The notes beneath the pieces are model-generated. The model saw only the letters and a program-made list of their open reading frames with translations, was not told where the DNA came from and did not search any database. This document shows, piece after piece, positions 1-8,847 of a DNA stretch of 37,025 nucleotides. This DNA is from JASUTC01 sp035447925 (GTDB lineage Bacteria; Thermotogota; Thermotogae; MWEM01), in assembly GCA_035447925.1 (NCBI GenBank), contig DAOTHY010000016.1, positions 1 to 37,025 on the forward strand. Direction: 5' to 3'. Each line of letters opens with the position of its first letter. Position 1 is the first letter of the stretch. Both the position numbers and the translations under genes were made by a program.

Positions 1-205
1 AGTCTTTTGCCAGGAGTGCCGCATGAAGGCTGTTGTTTAACCAGTTCTGACCGCAGGAGTGATGGATAAAGATGAGATCATCTTGAGGACTGATATCCGG
101 TGGCTGGGGGGGGTCATCTCCGGTTCCTGCAGAAACACTGCATGCTGTGGAACTCAACAGAATCATCGCTATCAGCAGCATCATGATCATGGGTTTTATC
201 TTCAT
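1..205 (-). CDS. Exported lipoprotein, N-terminal part only (gene runs off the window)
   Basis: Reading the minus strand from ATG at 205 gives 68 codons that stay open to the window edge. The start follows a good ribosome site (GAAAGGAGAG, 7 bases upstream). The protein begins MKIKP, has a hydrophobic core of about 14 residues and a Cys at residue 22 (LLSSTAC), so it is probably a lipoprotein, although the -3 residue is not ideal for a lipobox. After a short linker comes DLIFIHHSCGQNWLN, which resembles the first strand and active-site-like block of secreted SGNH-hydrolase-like proteins; that family guess comes from memory of similar sequences and is weak. It is divergent from the acetyltransferase gene at 352. 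Confidence 0.7.
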   Translation of the reverse strand, partial: MKIKPMIMMLLIAMILLSSTACSVSAGTGDDPPQPPDISPQDDLIFIHHSCGQNWLNNSLHAALLAKD

Positions 206-236
206 TTTTGCTCTCCTTTCGTTGATTGGATGCTAT

Positions 237-266
237 ATTATACAACGAATACAGTGCGGTTGTCGC
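237..266 (-). promoter_or_regulatory. Predicted promoter of the partial lipoprotein gene
   Basis: On the minus strand a perfect TATAAT (237-242) lies 18 bases from GCGACA (261-266), a 4 of 6 match to TTGACA. It sits about 30 bases upstream of the ATG at 205. Confidence 0.45.
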
Positions 267-351
267 ATGATATCTGAGTATAAGGTGCAATGTGATTTGT
301 CATGTGTTCATTTCAGATAGAAAATGCGTTAAAATAGCTTGAGGTGATACG

Positions 352-861
352 GTGAATATCCGAGTGTTAAACGAAAGTGATACCCAAGCATACCGAACAA
401 TCCGGCTGAACGCTTTGATCAACAATCCCGAAGCTTTTGGATCTTCTTATGAAGAGGAATCGGCCTTTGAAATAGCACGCTTCACCCATCGGCTGACCAA
501 TCCCAGAAGTCAAACATATGGTGCTTTTGAAGGAGAGCGGCTCGGAGGCATCTGTAATATCAGTTTTCAGCCCAGGAAGAAAATGAGGCATCGGGCGGAT
601 ATTTTTTCCATGTATGTCGAACCGGCCTTCAGAGGAAAAGGGGTTGGCAGACAGTTGATCGAAACCGTTTTGATGGCAGCCCGAATGAGGCCGCACGTTC
701 GACAGGTCTACCTGACGGTGGTCAGTTCCAATCAAACCGCCAAAGTGCTTTACACATCATTCGGCTTTAAAACATACGGTGTGGATCAGATGGCGATGTT
801 CCACAACGACCGATTTTTCGATCATGACCTGATGGTCTTGTATCTAAAACAAAGCGAGTAA
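352..861 (+). CDS. GNAT family N-acetyltransferase
   Basis: This 169-residue protein has the GNAT fold signature. The acetyl-CoA pyrophosphate-binding motif A is visible as SMYVEPAFRGKGVGRQLIE (Q/RxxGxG/A form) near residues 85-104, followed by VYLTVVSSNQTAKVLYTSFGF, the usual motif B with its Asn and Tyr. Such enzymes move an acetyl group from acetyl-CoA to an amine; the substrate cannot be read from sequence. The start is GTG, preceded by GAGGTGA. The stop abuts the next gene with no spacer, so the two are probably co-transcribed and translationally coupled. Confidence 0.9.
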   Translation: MNIRVLNESDTQAYRTIRLNALINNPEAFGSSYEEESAFEIARFTHRLTNPRSQTYGAFEGERLGGICNISFQPRKKMRHRADIFSMYVEPAFRGKGVGRQLIETVLMAARMRPHVRQVYLTVVSSNQTAKVLYTSFGFKTYGVDQMAMFHNDRFFDHDLMVLYLKQSE

Positions 862-1515
862 GTGATGATTCAATTCGTCTTATGGGATTTCAACGGTACA
901 CTTGTGGACGATGTGTCCGCCTGTCTGCAAAATATGAACGATCTGCTGAGAAAATACCACAAGCCGCTCATTGATTTGACCACATACCGGGATGTTTTCA
1001 CTTTTCCGGTGATTGAATATTATAAACGGGTGGGAATCATCGAGACGGATGAGGCGTTCGCCGCCATTGCTAATGAATGGATGGCGGGTTATTACGCCAT
1101 GGAAAAAGATTTAAAGGTTTTTGACGATACGCTGGACCATCTGAAACGGGTCCGCCAAATGGGGTTGGGCCAGGGTGTTCTCAGTGCCAGCAGTAACAAA
1201 CAGCTGAAAAGGCTGTTGGACCGTTTTGAATTGACTCCCTACATGGATCATATTCTGGGTCTGGGGGATATCTACGCCAAGGGGAAGGTTGAGATCGGAC
1301 TACAATTTATCCAGCAACATCATTTATCTCCCAACGAGATGGTGTTGATCGGCGATACGCTTCACGATTATCATGTGGCAAACCAGATGGGCATCCACTG
1401 CATCCTCTTTTCGGGAGGCCACCAGAGCGCTGATATTTTAAGCCAAACGGGTTGTCCTGTCGTGAAGCGGTTAGCAGACATCTTTGATCAACAACTGCTC
1501 ACTCACTTGACATAA
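862..1515 (+). CDS. HAD-superfamily hydrolase (phosphoglycolate phosphatase-like)
   Basis: This protein of about 217 residues has the four HAD motifs: motif I WDFNGTLVDD near the N terminus with the nucleophile Asp, motif II LSASSN, a lysine in KGKVEIG for motif III, and motif IV LIGDTLHD. The helical cap between motifs I and II is the small C1 type seen in phosphoglycolate phosphatase relatives. In motif I the second Asp, the general acid/base of DxDGT, is Asn (DFNGT). This variant recurs in one HAD group and may lower or change phosphatase activity. Translation may start at GTG 862 or ATG 865; it directly follows the acetyltransferase stop codon. Confidence 0.87.
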   Translation: MMIQFVLWDFNGTLVDDVSACLQNMNDLLRKYHKPLIDLTTYRDVFTFPVIEYYKRVGIIETDEAFAAIANEWMAGYYAMEKDLKVFDDTLDHLKRVRQMGLGQGVLSASSNKQLKRLLDRFELTPYMDHILGLGDIYAKGKVEIGLQFIQQHHLSPNEMVLIGDTLHDYHVANQMGIHCILFSGGHQSADILSQTGCPVVKRLADIFDQQLLTHLT

Positions 1516-1583
1516 TCTTTTTTCATGCGACACCTTCTGTTTTGACGAGTAATAGGGGTATAAAAATCAGGAGGTGTTTGTTT

Positions 1584-2960
1584 ATGAAGAAAACCGTAAT
1601 GGTACTGTTGATGATTTGCACACTGGCACTGATCTCGTGTACACAGCTGATGGAAGAGCAACAGCCACCGATAAACATTCCCGAAACATTGAACCGTGCT
1701 GAGGAAGCCCTTGAAAACGGCAACGATGCATTGGCTCAGGAGCTCTTTCAACAAGTTCTGAATGCCCAGCCGAATAATCCGAAGGCCAATGCCGCCATGG
1801 GGTGCATTCACTTCTTAAAAGGAAATCAGAAGATCATCTCGCTGACTGAAAGCGTATCCAGCCAGCTTTCTGCATCCGCCAGGCGCATCAGCCCCCTGAG
1901 CCTCTTGATGGACTTGAACTTTGCAGCCGGGCAAAATGATCTGGTTTTGATCATCCAGGATTTGGAGGCGGCCAAAGCCTCTCTTGAAAAAGCCATGGGT
2001 CTGATGAATGAACACACCACCCTTAATCTTTATCCCAATCGTTTCGACTGGAATCAAGACGGATTTGTGGATCCCACCACGCCTTTGAATGTTTCCTTTG
2101 ATCTGTATGGCACGGGTGAAACCCGTTTATGGTGGGTGCTTTTTTACAATCCCGCCCCGATCAGCTCACCCAGAGCCGTGTTTGACGATACCAAAAGGGG
2201 TGATGCCTGGTTTGACATCGAAACTGTCAACGCTTTGATTTACGATGATGTCATGCCCATTGGCTACGAACCGGTCTTCGATGAAGACGATTACCTCGCA
2301 TTAACAATCGATGAAGTGGAAGTGTTGCTGTGTTTTGTGAATATGGAACTGGCCTTGCTCGAACCCGGACTTATATACAATATCAACCCCAAACCGGAAT
2401 TAAGCGATTTTCTGCTGGAGGCCTCCAACACCATCCACCTGTACGAGGGTACCCTGGATTATGCCACCCAAACACTGGACACAGATCAAAACGGAACCAT
2501 GACCAATGCAGAAATCAGAACCATCTTCCCCCAATCTTTTCTGCGTTTTTACGATCATCCGCAAGGCGGGCTGAATGCCATCGCCGATTGGAAAGATGCC
2601 ATCAATGATTTTGCCCAAATCGGCATTGAACTCGAATCGGAAGGTTTTTTCGACTTTACCGATGCGGATATGCTCCGTTTCTTTGAATTCTTAGATGCCT
2701 TTGTCAACGACGCAGATTTCAAGATTGACGTAACCCCACCCCCATTAAGCATGCCGAGGCTAAGAATCCCATCAGCACTCTATTTCAAGCCATCCGCCTT
2801 TTTTAACAATCCGTCGCTTTTTGAAGATCTTAAAGATCTGCTGATCCCCAATATCAATTATGTCTCTTTTATCATCACATTCCCAGACCCCACCTTTGGC
2901 GGACTGCTGGTGGAAGAATATCCGCCACTTCCCACCTTGTTGCGCTCCCTGTTTGAATAG
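1584..2960 (+). CDS. TPR and EF-hand-like lipoprotein
   Basis: This is a 458-residue predicted lipoprotein: MKKTVMVLLMI signal, lipobox LISC with Cys about 18. The start at 1584 is set by AGGAGGTG 8 bases upstream. Residues about 32-75 form a tetratricopeptide-like helical pair (AEEALENGNDALAQELF...). Two calcium-loop-like segments, DWNQDGFVD and DTDQNGTMTNAE, match the EF-hand pattern DxDxNGxxxxxE. The remainder is unrecognised. It probably acts on the outer face of the membrane. A clear terminator follows at once, so it ends its transcription unit; it stands 68 bases after the HAD gene and may be read with it. Confidence 0.8.
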   Translation: MKKTVMVLLMICTLALISCTQLMEEQQPPINIPETLNRAEEALENGNDALAQELFQQVLNAQPNNPKANAAMGCIHFLKGNQKIISLTESVSSQLSASARRISPLSLLMDLNFAAGQNDLVLIIQDLEAAKASLEKAMGLMNEHTTLNLYPNRFDWNQDGFVDPTTPLNVSFDLYGTGETRLWWVLFYNPAPISSPRAVFDDTKRGDAWFDIETVNALIYDDVMPIGYEPVFDEDDYLALTIDEVEVLLCFVNMELALLEPGLIYNINPKPELSDFLLEASNTIHLYEGTLDYATQTLDTDQNGTMTNAEIRTIFPQSFLRFYDHPQGGLNAIADWKDAINDFAQIGIELESEGFFDFTDADMLRFFEFLDAFVNDADFKIDVTPPPLSMPRLRIPSALYFKPSAFFNNPSLFEDLKDLLIPNINYVSFIITFPDPTFGGLLVEEYPPLPTLLRSLFE

Positions 2961-2979
2961 CCTCTGTTTGTAAGAAATC

Positions 2980-3018
2980 AAAACCGTCCTTGTTCAATCG
3001 GCAAGGACGGTTTTTTTG
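2980..3018 (+). terminator. Rho-independent terminator
   Basis: The arms AAAACCGTCCTTG and CAAGGACGGTTTT pair perfectly around a loop of about 8 bases and run into TTTTTTTGTTTTTTT. It lies 20 bases after the lipoprotein stop codon. Confidence 0.88.
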
Positions 3019-3149
3019 TTTTTTTAAACAAACCTGCAGATGATGTGATAGGATAGACACAGCGTTTATTGTTTTTTTGATTCCGGATGGCTATTGAGCC
3101 GCTACGCTTGTCAAATATGAGGATAAATCGTTTAAGGGTGTGATGAATC

Positions 3150-4202
3150 GTGAGTTTGGAGGATATCAGAAAACAAATCGATCTTGTGGATGGTAAATTG
3201 ATTCAGCTGTTACAACAAAGAATGGAACAAGCCATTTTATCCAAGCGGTTTAAAAAACAGGTGGAAGACACCGGCAGGGAGCAAGCGATATTGGAAACAA
3301 TCAGAGAAAATGCACAACCCCTTGCGGATGGTGATTTTCTGGTTGCTTTATATCAACAGATCTTCCAACAGAGCAAGGCACTTCAAAGCAAACCGCTAAA
3401 GACCATCGCCTTTCAAGGTGAACACGGCGCTTACAGCGAAGTAGCCGCCAAATCATGGAATCCCGACTTCATCTGTCTGCCCTGTGTTGAATTTGCCGAT
3501 ATCTTTGAAGGGGTACGAACCGGATTATACGATTACGGCATTGTCCCGGTGGAAAATACGCTGGGCGGACTCGTCAGTCAGGCCAATGACCTGATGATAA
3601 GGACTCAACTCAATATCTGCGGCGCTATCGAAATCCCCATCAACCATTGTCTGGTCGCTTGTCCGGGTACCGATGTACATGAAATCCGGGATGTCTTTTC
3701 GCATCCCCAAGCTTTGGCGCAATGCCGGGGTTTTTTATCCAAAAACAACCTGAAAGCCGTTCATTATTTTGACACAGCCGGAGCCGCAAAGATGCTCTCC
3801 GAGAAGAATTTGACCAACTCCGCTGCCATTTGCAGTGCATTGGCCGCCAAAATATACCGTCTTGACATCATGAAAGAATCCATCGAAGATTACGAAATCA
3901 ACCGGACACGGTTTTTGATCCTTTCAAAAGAAGCGAACAAAGAAACCGGGAATAAATGCTCTATTGTCTTCTCAACCGCTCACAAATCGGGAACCTTGTT
4001 CAATGTATTGGAGAAATTCGCCAAGGCCAGACTGAATCTGACCCGAATCGAATCCATTCCCAACGAAAAAGGCACCTACGCTTTCTTTTTGGATTTTATC
4101 GGAAGACGTGAGGATGAAAAGGTGAAAAACGTTTTGGCATCTTTGGCAACAGCCACCGAACAATTCAGGGTATTGGGCTTTTATGAAGAAATGAAACTTT
4201 AG
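3150..4202 (+). CDS. pheA: Bifunctional chorismate mutase / prephenate dehydratase (P-protein)
   Basis: This 350-residue enzyme converts chorismate to prephenate and then phenylpyruvate for phenylalanine synthesis. An AroQ helical chorismate mutase domain occupies residues 1-80 (LEDIRKQIDLVDGKLIQLL, with the usual Arg and Lys positions). The dehydratase domain follows at about 85-265 (IAFQGEHGAYSE, PVENTLGG, NRTRFLIL with the catalytic Thr-Arg-Phe). A C-terminal ACT domain begins near residue 270. In the ACT domain the phenylalanine-binding motifs GALV and ESRP read GTLF and ESIP, so feedback inhibition may be weakened. The start is GTG; no other start fits the domain edge. It converges with the reductase gene on the minus strand, 14 bases away, with no obvious terminator between. 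Confidence 0.95.
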   Translation: MSLEDIRKQIDLVDGKLIQLLQQRMEQAILSKRFKKQVEDTGREQAILETIRENAQPLADGDFLVALYQQIFQQSKALQSKPLKTIAFQGEHGAYSEVAAKSWNPDFICLPCVEFADIFEGVRTGLYDYGIVPVENTLGGLVSQANDLMIRTQLNICGAIEIPINHCLVACPGTDVHEIRDVFSHPQALAQCRGFLSKNNLKAVHYFDTAGAAKMLSEKNLTNSAAICSALAAKIYRLDIMKESIEDYEINRTRFLILSKEANKETGNKCSIVFSTAHKSGTLFNVLEKFAKARLNLTRIESIPNEKGTYAFFLDFIGRREDEKVKNVLASLATATEQFRVLGFYEEMKL

Positions 4203-4216
4203 TTCGATCAGTGTTC

Positions 4217-4879
4217 CTATCGATAGGCCTGGGCATCCAGAGCTTGACCGATTTCTTTTTCCAGCTTTCTAACATGATGGTTAATCATCCACATCACCGG
4301 ACGCTTGAAAAATCCCGGAATATTCATGGCAAGCAGTTTTTGGGATTTTTCCGGCACAATTCCGTTTTGAACCATCCCGTCCACGGCCAAATCAAAAGCC
4401 TGGATCATCCTGCGTCCCTTCTTTCCCATTTCCTCAAGGGATTCAGCATCCATCAGCCCCGCTCCTCCGTACATGAGTCCGCCCATCCAGTTCATCTTCA
4501 TCCGCCTTGTAAACAACGCCATGGACTTGATCGAACATTCGTTCAACCGGTAGAAGGGGAAGGCGCATTGGTTGAAACCGAATACGCTTCTTCCTTGTAA
4601 ATCCAAATTCGGCTGCCCTTCAATCAACTCAAGCACCTTCACCAGATGAAAGGGCATATAATCTGCATACAGTGGACTTAGAATGCAAATCATCCGGGAT
4701 TGGTTTACAGCATGGATGAACGGTTCGGTTAATCCCCGATAGAGGTCGATGCTGAAAAAAATATCCGTGGAAAAACCACGCTTTTCATAGGATGCTTTCA
4801 GGGCCTTTGCAAATACAAAGGTGTTTTTCTTTTTTCTGGAACTTCCCAGTATAAACGTCACGTTCTTATCGCTCATCAT
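4217..4879 (-). CDS. Flavodoxin-fold NAD(P)H-dependent reductase
   Basis: This 220-residue protein opens with VTFILGSSRKKKNT, the phosphate-binding loop of NADPH-dependent FMN reductases and flavodoxin-like quinone reductases, and continues with ILSPLYADYMPFHLVKVLELI, the second flavin-contact loop. It lacks the CxxCxxC insert of its neighbour. The natural acceptor is unknown. Its start overlaps the end of the upstream reductase gene by 14 bases, so translation is coupled. Both follow the histidine kinase gene in one apparent operon. ATG at 4876 is an equally good start. Confidence 0.83.
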   Translation of the reverse strand: MMSDKNVTFILGSSRKKKNTFVFAKALKASYEKRGFSTDIFFSIDLYRGLTEPFIHAVNQSRMICILSPLYADYMPFHLVKVLELIEGQPNLDLQGRSVFGFNQCAFPFYRLNECSIKSMALFTRRMKMNWMGGLMYGGAGLMDAESLEEMGKKGRRMIQAFDLAVDGMVQNGIVPEKSQKLLAMNIPGFFKRPVMWMINHHVRKLEKEIGQALDAQAYR

Positions 4880-5429
4880 TCATCACTTTCCCCAACACTT
4901 CTTGTGCCAGATGCCGCTGATCCTCACCATCGGTGAAAATACACCCCCAATGATCCACACACATGTTCATGGCATTTCTCTTAACCAACAAGCGAAAGTT
5001 CTCCGTTTCCTCGTTTGATAGACTCGTTCCCAAACCCACAACATAATAGCCGACATAATCCCGATAACGCTTGCGATGCAGCAATTTGCCGTCTTTCATT
5101 CCATAATAGGGGCTGCCCATCAGGGCAAATTTGTCCGCTACGAGTTTGTAATCCGATGAATAACCACCGTATCGTACACTGGTGATCCCAATAATGATGT
5201 TTGACTTTGCCAAAGGCGTCATGAATTGCGCTGTATCATCTTTCATCACGCATTTTCCTGGTGTCTGTTTCAGACAGCCTTCACAACCATAACATGGCAA
5301 CAGATTCAACCTTGTCAAGTCGATTAGAGTACAATCTATTTCTTTGTGCTTTGATATGTTGTTTATCATTTCGGAAAAATTGATGTCAATTTTGGTTTCT
5401 CCTATGGAATCCAGAATGGCTACTTTCAC
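4866..5429 (-). CDS. Cysteine-containing flavodoxin-fold (NADPH-dependent FMN reductase-like) protein
   Basis: This protein of about 187 residues has the Cys-rich block PCYGCEGCLKQTPGKC followed by a DD pair, typical of flavin reductase and iron-sulfur flavoprotein relatives (CxGCxxCxxxxPGxC). It then has the strand IIIGITSVRYGGYSSDYKLVADK seen in the flavin-binding half. I chose GTG at 5429, because an upstream ATG at 5438 touches the ribosome site GAGGTGG with no spacing, whereas GTG lies 7 bases from it. It starts 17 bases after the kinase gene and overlaps the next reductase, suggesting a paired redox unit controlled by, or reporting to, the kinase. Confidence 0.82.
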   Translation of the reverse strand: MKVAILDSIGETKIDINFSEMINNISKHKEIDCTLIDLTRLNLLPCYGCEGCLKQTPGKCVMKDDTAQFMTPLAKSNIIIGITSVRYGGYSSDYKLVADKFALMGSPYYGMKDGKLLHRKRYRDYVGYYVVGLGTSLSNEETENFRLLVKRNAMNMCVDHWGCIFTDGEDQRHLAQEVLGKVMNDER

Positions 5430-5446
5430 TTCATCCACCTCAATGC

Positions 5447-7609
5447 TTATTTTAAAGGAATAAAGAATCGAAACGTCGAACCTTGCCCCAACTCACTGTC
5501 AACTTCTATCCATCCTTTATGCATTTCAATGCTTTTTTTGGCGATGCTCAACCCCAATCCCGTTCCCGGGTATTCCCTGGAATAACTCCCGTCGATTTGA
5601 TAGAAACTGCTAAAGATATCGTTCAATTTGGAGAAAGGAATGCCTATCCCGGTGTCGGCTATTGTAACCCTTAAATAGTTATCCTCTCTTACCATCACGC
5701 TATCGAATACAACTGAAACACAGCCTTTTTTCGTGTATTTTATCCCGTTGGAGACCAGGTTCATGAGCGCTAGTCTGATTTGATTTTCATCCATCCACAC
5801 TGTTTCAGGTACTTTCGAATCAACGCTGTATGTAAAATCCAGTTCCTTTGCAACGGCGGTTTGCCTCATGGGCAACAGCGTGTCTTCGACAAACGTTCGG
5901 ATCATGACGGGGGTTTTCTCCAATCTTAAGCTCCCATTGTCTAAAACCGAATAGTCCAGTAATTGATTGATGATGGTTAAAAGCTGCTGAGAGGAAAGGG
6001 ACAGCATATCGATGTAATCCTGTTGTTCCGGATCCGTTTGCGTTTTGTTTAACAGTGTAATCATACCCATCATGCCATTCAAGGGCGTTCTTAATTCATG
6101 ACTGATATTGGCCAAAAATTCGTTTTTCAGTTTGATAGCGCTCTTGGTTTCCAAATTGGCGTTGATGATCTCTTGCCGTGTCCTGTAAAGGGACACCGCA
6201 AAGGCATAATCCTCAGATAACTGTTTGAGATGATGTAATATTTCAGGGGTAAAATGATCCACTTCTTGAGCAAAAAAACACCATAATTTGGTTTCATCGT
6301 GTATTTGAACAGGTAAAGAGACCATCTCCTTGATTTGCAACGACTTAATGACGTTCTCACAGCGAAATCTTTGGGTGAAATCATCCCATTCGTCTTGTCG
6401 AAAGTGTTTTTGTTTTTGCAATAAGCCTTCATCATGCAATACGAAATCTTCAAATTGATTTTTAGATGCTAAGATTTGAGAATAACTCTCCTGCACATGG
6501 CATTGTATCCTTCCCAGCGGGTCCTTTTTGATGCTGACCATGAGAAAGAGGGCCAGTTGAAACTTTTCTGTCAGCATCTGGAAGAGCTGATGGTTCATTT
6601 GCTCTTCATCCTTCGACAAAACAATGATCCGCATGGCGTTAAACAAGGATTGATAAAGCTTATTCACATTGAGAAGCTCTTTTTCGTTGATGGCTAGTTT
6701 CCTGTTTTGTATCGTTAAATTGGCGTTGTTTTTCTCAATGATGCGATTAGCGGTAATAATGGTCTGGGTTTTTTTTGCCACCTGTTCCTTTAATTTCATA
6801 TTCCAGATGTAGAAAAGGATCAAAAAAACAAGCACAATAGCGCCTGTGATGATCAGAATGGAAATAATCAAGGATAACAAGCGGTTTCCCGAAGAACCGA
6901 ACCACTGATTGTAGATTTCACTGTAACGGCCTGAAAGATGGAGTTTTCTTAACCCTTCGTTGAGTTTCAACTCCAACGCATGATTATCTTTTTGAACGGC
7001 AAAACAATAGGGAATCGTCAGCAGCGGTTCGTTGATAAAATGAATTCCCTTGAAATTCTTCTCCTGTATTAAATACTGCCCCTGTTTTTGGCCAATTAAC
7101 GCACAGTCTCCGATGCCATCTGACAATGCGGCTAAAACAAGTTCAGGTGATTCATAGACAAGGACCACCGCTTCAATCTTCTCCCTTTCAATATAATCAA
7201 CCATGACATCGCCTTCCTGAACGAGGATGGTCTTTCCCTCAAGGTCTGTTTTGCTCTTGATGGTCGAGTCACTGAGTGTAAAGATGGAATAAATGATGTA
7301 GCCATGGGGATGGGTGAACGTAGTGTATTCCGCTCTTGAAGGATAATAATAAAATCCAGTTAATACATCAATCTCATGATTTTCGAAGGCCTCTCTGATC
7401 TCGGCCCATGGACCGGCTACTATTTCTATATCCAAACGCTCAACCTTTGCGATTTCACGCATCAGTTCCACGTTAAAACCGGTTATCGAATGGCCCTGTT
7501 TGTATTCATAGGGAGGATAGCCCTGATCAGCACCAACAATGATATTCGAAGAAAAAATGAAAGGATGTATGAAAATGATGATGAAAAGAAAGATGATGAT
7601 ATTTTTCAT
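5447..7609 (-). CDS. Sensor histidine kinase with extracellular solute-binding (SBP_bac_3) domain
   Basis: This 720-residue kinase has a signal/anchor at residues 1-22, a periplasmic-binding-protein type 3 domain at about 24-238 (GYPPYEY, GFNVELMREIAK, GIGDCALIG), a membrane helix at 245-270, a coiled coil at about 272-320, a GAF-like region at about 320-475 and a kinase core. The phosphoacceptor is His504 in NISHELRTPLNG. The ATPase lid motifs are NLVSNGIKYT (617-626), DTGIGIP (652-658) and GTGLGLS. It has no receiver or Hpt domain and no response regulator beside it, so its partner lies elsewhere. The fused binding domain suggests it senses an amino-acid-like ligand, which is inference. Two flavodoxin-fold reductases follow in the same operon. 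Confidence 0.93.
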   Translation of the reverse strand: MKNIIIFLFIIIFIHPFIFSSNIIVGADQGYPPYEYKQGHSITGFNVELMREIAKVERLDIEIVAGPWAEIREAFENHEIDVLTGFYYYPSRAEYTTFTHPHGYIIYSIFTLSDSTIKSKTDLEGKTILVQEGDVMVDYIEREKIEAVVLVYESPELVLAALSDGIGDCALIGQKQGQYLIQEKNFKGIHFINEPLLTIPYCFAVQKDNHALELKLNEGLRKLHLSGRYSEIYNQWFGSSGNRLLSLIISILIITGAIVLVFLILFYIWNMKLKEQVAKKTQTIITANRIIEKNNANLTIQNRKLAINEKELLNVNKLYQSLFNAMRIIVLSKDEEQMNHQLFQMLTEKFQLALFLMVSIKKDPLGRIQCHVQESYSQILASKNQFEDFVLHDEGLLQKQKHFRQDEWDDFTQRFRCENVIKSLQIKEMVSLPVQIHDETKLWCFFAQEVDHFTPEILHHLKQLSEDYAFAVSLYRTRQEIINANLETKSAIKLKNEFLANISHELRTPLNGMMGMITLLNKTQTDPEQQDYIDMLSLSSQQLLTIINQLLDYSVLDNGSLRLEKTPVMIRTFVEDTLLPMRQTAVAKELDFTYSVDSKVPETVWMDENQIRLALMNLVSNGIKYTKKGCVSVVFDSVMVREDNYLRVTIADTGIGIPFSKLNDIFSSFYQIDGSYSREYPGTGLGLSIAKKSIEMHKGWIEVDSELGQGSTFRFFIPLK

Positions 7610-7666
7610 TTTTCAACTCTCTTTTAAGATGATTTTGATTAAGCCTTTTTTAGTGCTTCCGCCTTC

Positions 7667-7696
7667 ATTATACTCTTTTTTCAGACGATTGCGCAA
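7667..7696 (-). promoter_or_regulatory. Predicted promoter of the histidine kinase/reductase operon
   Basis: On the minus strand TTGCGC (7691-7696) and a perfect TATAAT (7667-7672) are separated by 18 bases, about 57 bases upstream of the kinase ATG. Confidence 0.55.
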
Positions 7697-7825
7697 CAAC
7701 GATACGACAACAGAAGCACTCAAAAGTTCTTTTTGACAGTTGTGGTATATCCCCTCAACTTGATATCAAAAAATGTTATGATTCAGACAGAGAAAAGAAT
7801 TTACCTGCAAGGGGGGATCAACGTT

Positions 7826-8833
7826 ATGCAAACTGTGACCTTGGGAAAAACCGGCCTCGTTGTCAGCAGAAACGGATTCGGGGCATTACCCATTCAAAGA
7901 ATATCCACCGGTGAAGCCGTTTATCTGCTGCAAAAGGCATTTTACAACGGCATCAATTATTTTGACACGGCAAGAGGCTATACAGACAGTGAAGAAAAGA
8001 TAGGAGCTGCTTTCGAACATATTCGGGAAAGAATCATCATCAGCACGAAAACCGTAGCTCAAACTGCTGAAGGCTTTTGGAAAGATCTTGATACCAGTCT
8101 GAAAACCCTCAAAACCGATTACATCGACATCTACCAGTTTCACAACCCGGCTTTCTGCCCAAAGCCGGGAGATGGCACGGGATTGTATGAAGCAGCTTTA
8201 GAAGCTCAAAAAGCGGGAAAGATCCGATTTATTGGCATCACCAATCACCGCATGGCGGTTGCTCGAGAAGTGATTGCTTCAGAATTGTACGATACCCTGC
8301 AGTTTCCTTTTTCATATCTGGCCAGCCAAGAAGACGAAGAGATCGTTAAAGCCTGCCGAGAAAAGAACATCGGCTTTATCGCCATGAAAGCGCTCTCAGG
8401 GGGGTTGATCACCCGTTCCGCCATGGCCTACGCCTTCATCGCCCAATACGATAACGTGGCACCCATTTGGGGGGTGCAGCGTGAGAGAGAACTGGATGAA
8501 TTCCTGTCCTATCAGGCCAATCCACCAATGATGGATGAGAGGATGCAAGCGGCCATTGAGAAGGACAAAGCAGAACTGTCCGGTGATTTCTGCCGGGGAT
8601 GTGGTTACTGCATGCCTTGCCCGGTTGGGATAGAAATCAACAACTGTGCCCGAATGAGCCTGTTAATCCGCCGTGCGCCAAAAGAGGGGTTTTTAACGCC
8701 TCAATGGCAGGCAAAAATGAAGTTGATTGAAGCCTGTCTGCACTGCAATCAATGTGCACAGAAATGCCCCTATGGGCTGAACACCCCACAACTGTTGATC
8801 AAAAATTACGAGGACTACAAGACCTTTTTGTGA
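7826..8833 (+). CDS. Aldo/keto reductase with C-terminal ferredoxin-like 4Fe-4S domain
   Basis: This 335-residue protein has an AKR barrel with the catalytic tetrad Asp47, Tyr52 (FDTARGY), Lys75 (ISTKT) and His106 (YQFHN). The C-terminal part carries CRGCGYCMPCPVG and CLHCNQCAQKCPYG, eight cysteines able to hold two [4Fe-4S] clusters. This AKR-ferredoxin family is common in anaerobes; its substrates are mostly unknown. The start at 7826 follows AAGGGGGGAT, and the preceding in-frame residues do not match the family. A TGTTATGAT extended -10 at 7774-7782 may be its promoter. It stands alone, divergent from the kinase operon. Confidence 0.92.
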   Translation: MQTVTLGKTGLVVSRNGFGALPIQRISTGEAVYLLQKAFYNGINYFDTARGYTDSEEKIGAAFEHIRERIIISTKTVAQTAEGFWKDLDTSLKTLKTDYIDIYQFHNPAFCPKPGDGTGLYEAALEAQKAGKIRFIGITNHRMAVAREVIASELYDTLQFPFSYLASQEDEEIVKACREKNIGFIAMKALSGGLITRSAMAYAFIAQYDNVAPIWGVQRERELDEFLSYQANPPMMDERMQAAIEKDKAELSGDFCRGCGYCMPCPVGIEINNCARMSLLIRRAPKEGFLTPQWQAKMKLIEACLHCNQCAQKCPYGLNTPQLLIKNYEDYKTFL

Positions 8834-8847
8834 CCGCCTGGCCTATT

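Noticed and set aside
4203..4230. CCTATCGATAGG palindrome as a shared terminator for pheA and the reductase operon
   Set aside because: It overlaps the reductase coding end, has a 12-base stem without a loop, and no U-run.
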